This document shows, one piece after another, positions 7,346-14,900 of a DNA stretch of 17,356 nt. How positions within the stretch are numbered: position 1 is the first letter of the stretch; every line of letters starts with the position of its first letter. Source of the stretch: an uncultured Atopobiaceae bacterium (GTDB lineage Bacteria; Actinomycetota; Coriobacteriia; Coriobacteriales; Atopobiaceae); the NCBI GenBank assembly GCA_905233865.1, contig CAJOGH010000003.1, positions 1 through 17,356 of the forward strand. The letters are read 5' to 3'. The notes beneath the pieces are model-generated. The model was not told the DNA's origin, did not search any database, and saw only the letters and a list, made by a program, of their open reading frames with translations. Both the position numbers and the translations under genes were made by a program.

Positions 7346-8872
7346 GTGGCCATCTTTGAGATCGGCCGAAGGGGTCGCAAGGGCGACGCCGACGGGCCAA
7401 CAGGCGATGCCGCGCGCGCAAGCTGGAACACGACGAGGTCGGGGACGGCGCCGTCGGTGAGCTTTGCCGAGCGGCTGACCGTGAGCTTTGCCTTTGCCGC
7501 GGTGCTCACCTGCGGCGTCCTTGCCGTGGTGCTGGGTACCGTCTGGCAGTCGCAGTTCAGCCGCTATGCCCGCACGAACATGGAGCAGCTGGCGAACTCG
7601 ACTGCCGCCGAGCTCGGCAACCGTTACGAGCGCGACGGCGGTTGGACCGCGGGCGTGCTCAGCGCCGTTGCCACCGCGTCGTCTGTCTCGACCGACGTGG
7701 GCATGCAGGTGATAAACCAAGATGGCGAGGTCATCTATGACGACGCGCGCCTGAACAAGGGCGGCTCGTCTTTGGAAATCGAGTCCAACCACATGCCCAG
7801 CGCAGACGAGTCGCTGGTCACGGCACCGGTGGTGACGGCCTCCGGCGAGGTCGTGGGCACGGTCCGCATGTGGGCCTTTGGCTCTGACTCCCTGCTCACA
7901 CATGGTGATGCTGAGTTCCTGGGCCGTAGCTACATGGCGCTTGGCGTGGCTGCCGTCGTGGCCGTCGCGCTCTCCTGTGTCATGGGCTATCTCATCTCGC
8001 GCTCGCTGGGCCACCCCATCAAGAGGATTGCGGCCACGGCACAGCGCATCCGCAACGGGGACCTCTCCGCGCGCACGAACCTCCAGGGCTATGACGAGAT
8101 CGGCCAGCTGGGTGCCACCTTTGACGACATGGCCGCCAACCTGGAAAAGGACATCAAGCTCGAGCATCGCCTGACATCGGACGTAGCCCACGAGCTGCGC
8201 ACCCCGCTCATGGCCATGCTCTCCACCGTCGAGGCCATGCAGGACGAGGTCCTTCCGGCAGACCAGGAGCACCTTGCCATCGTGGCGAGCGAGACCAAGC
8301 GCCTGGCGCGCCTGGTGGACGCCATGCTCCAGCTGTCCCGCATGGAGAACGGCTCCACGCGCTTTGAGCCCGAGGAGACCGATGTCGTGTGGCTGGTCCG
8401 CTCGATCGTCGAGTCCCAGGAGCAGCTCTTTGCGGACCGCGAGCTCAAGCTGCGCTTCTCGGACGAGACGGGACACCGCGACTGCCATGCCGTCATGGAC
8501 GCCGATATGATCCGCCAGGCGGTCGTCAACATCATGAGCAACGCACTGCGCTACACGCCCGAGGGTGGCTGGGTCGTCGTGAGCGTGGCTCAGGACCGCT
8601 CCGACGTCATGATCTCGGTCTCCGACACGGGCATCGGCATCGCCCGTGAGGACCTCAACCGCGTGTTCAGCCGCTTCTGGCGCTCGGATGCCAGCCGCGA
8701 GCGCGAGAGCGGTGGCCTGGGCGTGGGCCTGGCGCTCACCAAGGAGATCATCGACCGTCATCACGGCTACGTCCGCGTGGACTCCGAGCTTGGTCACGGC
8801 ACGACCTTTACGCTCTACATTCCGCACACCCAGCCAGAGCCCGAGAAGAGCAAGGAGCCGGTCGCGCTCTAA
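7346..8872 (+). CDS. Membrane sensor histidine kinase (HAMP/HisKA/HATPase_c)
   Basis: This 508-residue kinase starts with GTG 5 nt after the regulator stop, with only a weak AGGCGAG as ribosome-binding site, so coupling to the regulator is likely. A cytoplasmic tail of about 43 residues precedes TM1 (about 44-66). An extracytoplasmic sensor domain (about 67-193, with the MQVINQDGEVIYDD segment) resembles a PAS-like or CHASE-like fold. TM2 (about 195-218) leads to a HAMP linker (RSLGHPIKRIAATAQRIRNG). The H box has the phospho-accepting H282 (DVAHELRTPL). The N box is NIMSNALRYTPEG (N399), followed by G1 (SDTGIGI, D427), F box (FSRFWRSD) and G2 (GGLGVGLAL). All catalytic motifs are intact. It forms a two-component pair with the preceding regulator; its signal is unknown. 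Confidence 0.95.
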   Translation: MAIFEIGRRGRKGDADGPTGDAARASWNTTRSGTAPSVSFAERLTVSFAFAAVLTCGVLAVVLGTVWQSQFSRYARTNMEQLANSTAAELGNRYERDGGWTAGVLSAVATASSVSTDVGMQVINQDGEVIYDDARLNKGGSSLEIESNHMPSADESLVTAPVVTASGEVVGTVRMWAFGSDSLLTHGDAEFLGRSYMALGVAAVVAVALSCVMGYLISRSLGHPIKRIAATAQRIRNGDLSARTNLQGYDEIGQLGATFDDMAANLEKDIKLEHRLTSDVAHELRTPLMAMLSTVEAMQDEVLPADQEHLAIVASETKRLARLVDAMLQLSRMENGSTRFEPEETDVVWLVRSIVESQEQLFADRELKLRFSDETGHRDCHAVMDADMIRQAVVNIMSNALRYTPEGGWVVVSVAQDRSDVMISVSDTGIGIAREDLNRVFSRFWRSDASRERESGGLGVGLALTKEIIDRHHGYVRVDSELGHGTTFTLYIPHTQPEPEKSKEPVAL

Positions 8873-8911
8873 CGCCGTGCGGGTGTTCCTGCGCCGTCGC
8901 GCCCACTTCGC

Positions 8912-8917
8912 TACAAT
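8912..8917 (+). promoter_or_regulatory. purC: Possible -10 element for purC
   Basis: TACAAT lies 47 bp before the purC ATG, in the same sequence setting (GC followed by TAnAnT) as the -10 proposed before the response regulator. No convincing -35 is visible. Transcription would start near 8924, after the alternative GTG at 8920, which supports the 8965 start. Confidence 0.4.
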
Positions 8918-8964
8918 GTGTGGCTGTTGGCACGCAAGGGCGCAGTGCGCCGGGAGGGAGCGGG

Positions 8965-9861
8965 ATGTCCGCCATAATCAAGAGACCCGACAGCCACGGT
9001 AAGGTCCGCGACATCTATGACTGCGGGGACACCCTGCTAATGGTGGCCAGCGACCGAATCAGTGCCTACGACTTCATCCTTCCCGACGAGATACCCCACA
9101 AGGGCGAGGTCCTCACGCGCATCTCGCGCTTCTGGTTCGACCGCTCGCGCGACCTCATTCCCAACCACCTGGTGAGCATGGACGTCGCGGACTTCCCTGC
9201 TGAGTTCGCGGAGTACGGCGACTATCTGGCCGGCCGCTCCATGCTCGTGCGCAAGGCGCAGACGATTCCGGTCGAGTGCATCGTCCGTGGCTATCTGACC
9301 GGCTCGGGCAAGAAGACCTATGACGAGGACGGTACCGTGTGCGGCATCGCGCTGTCCGCCGGCCTTACCGAGGCCTCCAAGCTCCCCGAGCCCATCTTTA
9401 CCCCGTCTACCAAGGCCGACCTGGGCGACCACGACGAGAACATCTCGTTCGAGCGCTGCTGCGAGATCGTCGGTGACGACCTTGCCGCCCAGCTTCGCGA
9501 CGCGAGCCTTGCCATCTACAAGGCCGCTGCCGACTACGCGGCCACCCGTGGCATCATCATTGCCGATACCAAGTTCGAGTTTGGCCTCATCGACGGCCAG
9601 CTCACCCTCATCGACGAGTGCCTCACGCCGGACAGCTCGCGCTTCTGGCCTGCCGACACGTACCAGGAGGGCGCGGTTCAGCCCAGCTATGACAAGCAGT
9701 ACGTTCGTGACTGGCTGCGCGCCAACTGGGACATGACCGGCGAGCCCCCACACCTGCCCGATGACGTCATCGAGGGCACCTCTGCCCGTTACCAGGAGGC
9801 CTACCGCATCATCTGCGGCGAGCCGTTCGTCCCCTCTAAGGAGTCCCATGTCTCAGCGTAG
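8965..9861 (+). CDS. purC: Phosphoribosylaminoimidazole-succinocarboxamide synthase (SAICAR synthetase)
   Basis: PurC joins CAIR and aspartate using ATP to make SAICAR, the substrate of PurB, in de novo purine synthesis. The 298 residues include the family landmarks GKVRDIYDCGDTLLMVASDR (nucleotide-binding start), IPVECIVRGYLTGSGKK (signature 1), TPSTKADLGDHDENI, the DTKFEFGL motif and TLIDECLTPDSSRFW. Length and order match the roughly 300-residue, ADE1-like form. The ATG at 8965 follows GGGAGGGAG at a good distance and gives the usual short N-terminus. The frame also opens at GTG 8920, but that adds 15 residues without a ribosome-binding site. The stop overlaps the next gene by 14 nt. The cytoplasmic pathway link to purB in this window fits a purine locus interrupted by signalling genes. 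Confidence 0.96.
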   Translation: MSAIIKRPDSHGKVRDIYDCGDTLLMVASDRISAYDFILPDEIPHKGEVLTRISRFWFDRSRDLIPNHLVSMDVADFPAEFAEYGDYLAGRSMLVRKAQTIPVECIVRGYLTGSGKKTYDEDGTVCGIALSAGLTEASKLPEPIFTPSTKADLGDHDENISFERCCEIVGDDLAAQLRDASLAIYKAAADYAATRGIIIADTKFEFGLIDGQLTLIDECLTPDSSRFWPADTYQEGAVQPSYDKQYVRDWLRANWDMTGEPPHLPDDVIEGTSARYQEAYRIICGEPFVPSKESHVSA

Positions 9862-10417
9862 CGCCAACAACCCCCGCAACACCAAGGGCGACAAGAGCAA
9901 CGTCGCCCGCAAGTCTGCCGCAAGCGCCAAGCCTGCCCGCACGGCCGGCGGCTCTGTACGCACGGCGCCCGCTGGCTCGAACGCCTCTGGCCTCTCGCGT
10001 GACGAGCGTCGTGCTGCGCGCAATCGCGAGCGCACCCAGGAGGACCAGATTCGCGAGGTATCGCAGATTCTGCTCGACTCCAACCCAACCTACGTGAGCC
10101 GCCGCCGTCTCTGGTGGGTCTTTGTGGGCTTTGGCCTGGGCATGGTGCTCGTGAGCACTGTCATCGCCTTTGTCCTCAAGCAGACCGACGCGAGCACGCC
10201 TGGTGGTATGGCGGGAACGGTCGTCCTGGTGCTGGCCTATGCGGGCATCATTGCCGGCCTAGTGTACGATTTTGTCAGGATTCGCCCGCTGCGCAGGGAG
10301 GCTGACGCCCGCGCCAAGTCCATGAGGGACAAGAAGCGCGTCGAGCTCATTGCCAAGGACCGTGAGGAGCGCGCCGCGCGCAAGGCCGCCCGTAAGGCCG
10401 GCAAGGGCAACAAGTAG
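9848..10417 (+). CDS. Small basic two-TM membrane protein of unknown function
   Basis: This 189-residue protein starts at ATG 9848, 14 nt inside the end of purC, with AAGGAG at 9838-9843. The overlap and ribosome-binding site argue for translational coupling. Residues 1-87 are hydrophilic and rich in Lys, Arg, Ala, Asn and Ser, and probably disordered up to a short helix (DERRAARNRERTQEDQIREV). TM1 spans about 88-110 and TM2 about 121-143, joined by a loop of about ten residues. The tail (144-189) is strongly basic with many KR and AR pairs. By the positive-inside rule both ends should be cytoplasmic. I do not recognise a family. The basic ends could bind nucleic acid or simply reflect topology. 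It is the last gene before tRNA-Arg. Confidence 0.8.
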   Translation: MSQRSANNPRNTKGDKSNVARKSAASAKPARTAGGSVRTAPAGSNASGLSRDERRAARNRERTQEDQIREVSQILLDSNPTYVSRRRLWWVFVGFGLGMVLVSTVIAFVLKQTDASTPGGMAGTVVLVLAYAGIIAGLVYDFVRIRPLRREADARAKSMRDKKRVELIAKDREERAARKAARKAGKGNK

Positions 10418-10447
10418 CTCCGCCTGCCGCCGCGCCCGTGCGTGGTG

Positions 10448-10453
10448 TAGAAT
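10448..10453 (+). promoter_or_regulatory. Possible -10 element for tRNA-Arg
   Basis: TAGAAT ends 11 bp before the mature tRNA 5' end, in the 47-bp gap after the membrane-protein gene. There is no clear -35. Its position fits a tRNA promoter with a very short leader. Confidence 0.4.
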
Positions 10454-10464
10454 GAGTTTCCGAT

Positions 10465-10540
10465 GCCTCCGTAGCTCAGGGGATAGAGCACCGCTCTCCT
10501 AAAGCGGGTGTCGGCGGTTCGAATCCGTCCGGGGGCACCA
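10465..10540 (+). tRNA. tRNA-Arg (anticodon CCT)
   Basis: A 76-nt cloverleaf is complete. The acceptor stem is GCCTCCG paired with CGGGGGC (one G-T pair). The D arm begins AGCTC, and the anticodon stem CCGCT/AGCGG encloses loop CTCCTAA with anticodon CCT at 10498-10500. The T arm is GGCGG-TTCGAAT-CCGTC, and the 3' end carries an encoded ACCA. It reads AGG arginine codons, which are rare in GC-rich genomes. tRNA genes like this are common integration sites, but nothing beside it here looks like an integrated element. Confidence 0.97.
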
Positions 10541-10550
10541 TTGAAACGAC

Positions 10551-10582
10551 GAGGGCCATCGCATTGCGATGGCCCTCTTCTT
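10551..10582 (+). terminator. Terminator after tRNA-Arg, possibly shared with rlmD
   Basis: An 11-bp perfect stem GAGGGCCATCG / CGATGGCCCTC (10551-10561 and 10567-10577, loop CATTG) is followed by TTCTT. It lies 10 nt after the tRNA. It also lies between the convergent tRNA and rlmD genes, so it could act in both directions, though the tail on the minus strand is poor. Confidence 0.8.
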
Positions 10583-10601
10583 AGCTCTTGTCGCGTGTTC
10601 G

Positions 10602-11765
10602 CTAGCGCGCGAGAACGGCTACCGACTCCATGTGCTTGGTGTGCGGGAACATGTCCACGAGCTCGACTGACTCGAGGTGGTAGCCGCCCTCCAGCAGGAC
10701 GTCTATGTCGCGGCGCTGGGTCTCGGGATTGCAGCTCACGTAGCTCACGCGTGCCGGCGCCAGCTGGCAGACGGCTTGGAGGAACTCCGGTGTGGAGCCA
10801 GCCCGCGGCGGGTCCATGACAAGGGCGTCAATGCCCTGGCCGTCCTGCGCGAGGTCCCCGAGGTACCTGGTCGCGTCGGCGCAGACGAACTCGCACTGGT
10901 CCTCAAGGCCGTTGGCCCGTGCGTTGTTCCGTGCGTCGGCCACGGCGCCGGACACCGACTCTATCCCTATGACGCGCAGGCCGTCCGTTCGCCTTGCCGC
11001 GCAGATGCCGATGGTGCCCGTCCCACAGTAGGCGTCCACGAGCACCTGGCCCTCCTTGAGGCAGAGCCCGTCTATCGCGCGCGTGTAGAGGACCTCGGCC
11101 TGCTCGGGGTTGGTCTGGTAGAAGCTCGTGGGGCCAATGGCAAAGGTGCATCCCAGCAGGCTGTCGTGCATGATTCCGTCGCCGCGAAGCGCCCGCGTGC
11201 GCGTGCCCAGAATCGCGTTCGTCTTGCGCTTGTTCACGTTGAGGGCAATGGCACTCACGCGAGGCGCGGCTCCTGTGATGGCTCGGACGACCTCGCGCTC
11301 GCGGGGAAGGGTGTCGCCGTTGCACACGATGGTCAGGAGGAGCTCGTCGGTCTTCCAGCCTGCCCGGGCGATGGCATGACGCAGCAGGCCTCGACCGCGA
11401 TCCTCGTCGTAGGCCGAGATGCCCATGCGCGCCGCGACCTCGGCGACGGCCTCAAGCGCGGGCCTTAGGTCGGGTTGTTCGACGAGGCAGGACTTGCAGG
11501 GCACGATCTTGTGGCTTCCGCGCGCGTAGAACCCGTGGAGCACGAGGCTTCCTCGACCGGGCGCAAACGGCGTGGCCGCCTTGTGCCTGAATCCCTCGGT
11601 GTGCGCGGCCTCGGAAAGTGCGATCTTATCGGCATCCACCAGGCCCGCAAAGACCTCGGCCAAGGCCTCGTGCTTTCGGCGCATCTGTATGGGGTAGGGA
11701 ACGGAGAGCCATTCGCAGCCACCACACTCGGAGGCGATGGGACACGTGGGAGTCTTGTAGCCCAT
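10602..11765 (-). CDS. rlmD: 23S rRNA (uracil-5)-methyltransferase, RlmD/RumA family, without TRAM domain
   Basis: This 387-residue enzyme of the TrmA/RlmD family transfers methyl from S-adenosylmethionine to C5 of a uridine in 23S rRNA. An iron-sulfur cluster site is visible as C8-x5-C14-x2-C17 plus a later cysteine in PCKSC (C90 or C93). The catalytic half has SFYQTNP (Q217), the SAM motif VDAYCGTGTIG (D244-G253), MDPPRAG, the nucleophile C345 in SYVSCNPET and E380 in HMESVAVL. The N-terminal TRAM RNA-binding domain of many RlmD proteins is missing, since the protein starts right before the cluster. The ATG (11765 on the minus strand) follows AGGA. Which uridine it modifies cannot be read from sequence. 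It is divergent from the adhesin gene. Confidence 0.88.
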   Translation of the reverse strand: MGYKTPTCPIASECGGCEWLSVPYPIQMRRKHEALAEVFAGLVDADKIALSEAAHTEGFRHKAATPFAPGRGSLVLHGFYARGSHKIVPCKSCLVEQPDLRPALEAVAEVAARMGISAYDEDRGRGLLRHAIARAGWKTDELLLTIVCNGDTLPREREVVRAITGAAPRVSAIALNVNKRKTNAILGTRTRALRGDGIMHDSLLGCTFAIGPTSFYQTNPEQAEVLYTRAIDGLCLKEGQVLVDAYCGTGTIGICAARRTDGLRVIGIESVSGAVADARNNARANGLEDQCEFVCADATRYLGDLAQDGQGIDALVMDPPRAGSTPEFLQAVCQLAPARVSYVSCNPETQRRDIDVLLEGGYHLESVELVDMFPHTKHMESVAVLAR

Positions 11766-11837
11766 GGTTCGTCCTTTCAGGTTTACGCCGACCTTGCTTC
11801 AGGGTGCATTTTTCGTTCTGCATTCAAGGTGAATACG

Positions 11838-11843
11838 AGTGTA
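11838..11843 (-). promoter_or_regulatory. Possible -10 for rlmD in the divergent intergenic region
   Basis: The minus strand carries TGTACACT, with TACACT at 11843-11838, about 73 bp before the rlmD start. The 159-bp gap (11766-11924) is AT-rich compared with its surroundings and must also hold the adhesin promoter. A TATATT at 11854-11859 on the plus strand is a candidate -10 for that gene, but neither site has a good -35. Confidence 0.3.
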
Positions 11844-11924
11844 CATCCAAACTTATATTCGCCGCTTGAGAATACCATTGCCAGCATGTGTGAAATCTGT
11901 AGAGACGAGTAGGAGCTTGGCCCA

Positions 11925-14900
11925 ATGAAGAACAGACAGACTCTGGGTTTTGTGCTCTCCCTGATGCTGACCGTGGCCATGGTCGTCAATGGTGTGCCCT
12001 CCGCCGCCTTTGGTGAGGCGGCCAAGGAGGTCGGCGCCATCAAGGACAGCATCGTGGAGACTGCCACGACCCCCAGTGCGGCAACCGACGCCGCTGACGA
12101 CGCCGATGCTGCGTCCGTGGTCACCTCGAGCGAGACCGCGCCGACCACCAAGGATGAGACTACGGGTGGGTCGGCCTCAACTCAGGAGACGCCCGCCCAA
12201 GAGTCCTCCTCCCAGCAGCTTGTTCCCCAGGAGGCCGAGGAGATCACGGCACAGGCCGACTACAAGCTCGACGACTACATTACCTCGCAGGCGCTTCTGG
12301 TGAGCCATGACAACGGCGCCACCTTTACCGAGGACCTGACGGGCATTCAGGACGGCGACATCGTTCGCGTGCGTATGGATTGGAAGTTCCCCAACTCCCT
12401 CCACATCCATGCCGGTGACACCTTCACCTGCTCCCTGCCCAACTCGCCCGAGAACGTGCTTGCCTACAGCGAGCAGACGGGCAACATCACCAACGGCTCG
12501 GACATCGACGGCTTCTTCGTTCTCAAGGACAACAAGCTCACCCTCACCTACACCGTGGACGAGGGCTCGGACGTCACGGGTGACATCTCCTTTGACGGCA
12601 AGGTCAACCTGAGCCAGTACAGCCACAGCCACGGCGGCGAGACTGACATCGTCTTCCCTGGCGGCGGCACGCAGCACATCGAGATAGCCCCCACCATCTC
12701 GTCTCTCAATGCATGGAAGAATGCCTCGCAGGACAGCAAGGATCGCAACCTTTGGCACTACGTCGTTGCTGTCAGCGCGACGGGTGAGAACACCAACGTG
12801 CGCGTGAGCGACCAGATGGGTTCTCTTATCAGCCTCAAGGACGGCAACGTCCGCGTTGCCACCGACTACAACGGCGATAAGGCCTATGCGGGCCTCTACA
12901 GTGTGCAGGGCGCCTCGGCGGGCTCCCACTCCTTCGAGGTCACCATCAACAAGATGGTCGACCAGACGCTCTATGTCATCTATGACGCGACGGCCGACTC
13001 CGAGGAGCTTGGCTGGGCCACCGCCCACAACAACGTGGCCGCCGGTACCAACACTGTGCGCTACGAGTCTGAGGAGACGGACAAGCCCAAGGAGACGTCC
13101 ACGACGATCCGCGCGGACAAGACCTGGGACGTCAAGAAGGACGCAGCTGTTGACAAGACCACCAAGGAGGTCGTCTGGACCATCACCATCTCTGGTGGCA
13201 GCAACGGTGACGTCTCCCTTGCCGTTATCGATGACGATCTTGGCAGCGACCTTGCGGCTCCCTCCTCCGTCCAGGTCAAGCAGCGCACCAATGGCGGTGC
13301 GTGGGTCGACAGCCCCTGGAATGTGAGCTGGAGCGACCTGGAGAGCGGTCGACTTACCGTGCCTGCCAACTCCAACGGCGTTGACTACCAGATCGTCTAC
13401 CGCACCTCGTACTTCAACGAGGCAGCAGCGAACTCCCAGCGCACCTACACCAACAAGGTCTCGGTGACGCCGCACAAGGACCCCGACAACCCCATCACCG
13501 TGTCCAAGGACATCAAGATTGGAGACCTCGAGGAGGCGGGCGGCATCAAGAAGGCGTGCCTCTCTGGCTCCAACATCACCTACACGCCCAAGTGGCGCAC
13601 GACGGTGACGGCCAACTCTGACATCAACAACGTCAAGGTGACCGACCAGCCTCAGGACAACCAGGTCATCGACATGGACACGCTCGTGGTCTCGTACGAT
13701 GAGGCCGGCACCAAGGTCGTCGACCCCTCGCTCTACACGGTTGCGACCACCACGGACGACGAGGGCGTCAAGTCCTTCACACTTACGTCCAACGTGACCA
13801 TGACCAAGGGCGCGGTCATCTACCTCACCTACAACACCAGGTTCCGCGCTGGCTATGTGCCCGATGGCAACAACGGCACCGCCAGCCTCGGCGGCTGGAA
13901 CAAGGCGCAGCTCACCTATGACGGGGCCCGCAAGATCCGTGAGGTCTATGCCAACTACGCCGCAACGGCCCACCTGACCAAGCGGTTCGTTTGGGATGAC
14001 GCGTCCGCGCGAGAGCTGGGCCGCTATGACTGGAGGCTCGACGTCCGCAAGGTGGACGGCAGCACCAACACCGTCATCATCACGGACACCCTGCCTTCCG
14101 GCCACGAGCTTGCCGGCACTGACGTCGTCGTCACCCGCAAGAACGGCGCTGCCCTCCAGGGCGTGACGCTCACGGACAACGGCAACGGCACCGCCACCTT
14201 CAGGGTCGAGGGCGCTGCCCTTGACGCACTCAAGGTCGACGACATTGCCATCTCCTATGCCACCCGTTGGACAGACATCAACGAGGCCAAGGACGGACAG
14301 ATCGTCAACAAGGCGCGGACCATCATCGACGGCGTCATCGAGCCCGAGGTGTCCGCCTCTGCATGGATCACCAAGCCCAAGGTGCTCGACAAGAGCTATG
14401 TGTACAACCAGGCCACGGCCCCGCTCGTGGACTACACCATCAAAGTCAACGTGACCGCCCAGACGCTCAACGGCGGTGCGCCTCTTACACTCACCGACGT
14501 CATGGGCTCCGCGCTCGACCTGCAGCTCGACTCCATCAAGGTCGACGGGAAGAGCATCAACGACGTCGACGGCTACTCGTTTGACTATGATCCCAAGACG
14601 CACGCGATGACCGTGGTCGTGCCTGACGCCACCTCTTTCGTGTTCACCTACTCGGCGCGCGTGAACCTTGCGCCGGGCGAGTCCCTCAACTCGGCAAACA
14701 GCGGCAACACCGCAACGCTATCGGGTCACACCAAGCCCTATGAGAGCGACCACACCGAGTTCAACGTCGAGGTCATCGAACCTCAGGCCCACACCTCCTC
14801 GACCGACGAGTCCCTGAGGATCTACAAGTACGCCGACCGTGACGGCTCTGGCAACGTCTCCCATGCGCTCAAGGACGCGAGCTTCAGCATCTTTGAGGTC

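Noticed and set aside
7304..8827. 507-codon minus-strand open frame opposite the sensor kinase
   Set aside because: The plus-strand frame has every histidine kinase motif. The reverse frame has none.
8920..8964. Upstream GTG start for purC
   Set aside because: It has no ribosome-binding site, falls at or before the likely transcription start after TACAAT 8912-8917, and adds residues absent from the usual PurC N-terminus.
10465..10540. tRNA-Arg as an occupied integration site
   Set aside because: No integrase, no duplicated tRNA 3' end and no foreign-looking cargo next to it. The downstream gene is a housekeeping methyltransferase.
12177..14603. 808-codon minus-strand open frame inside the adhesin gene
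   Set aside because: Antisense to a clear domain-bearing gene. Its composition reflects GC-ending codons read backwards.
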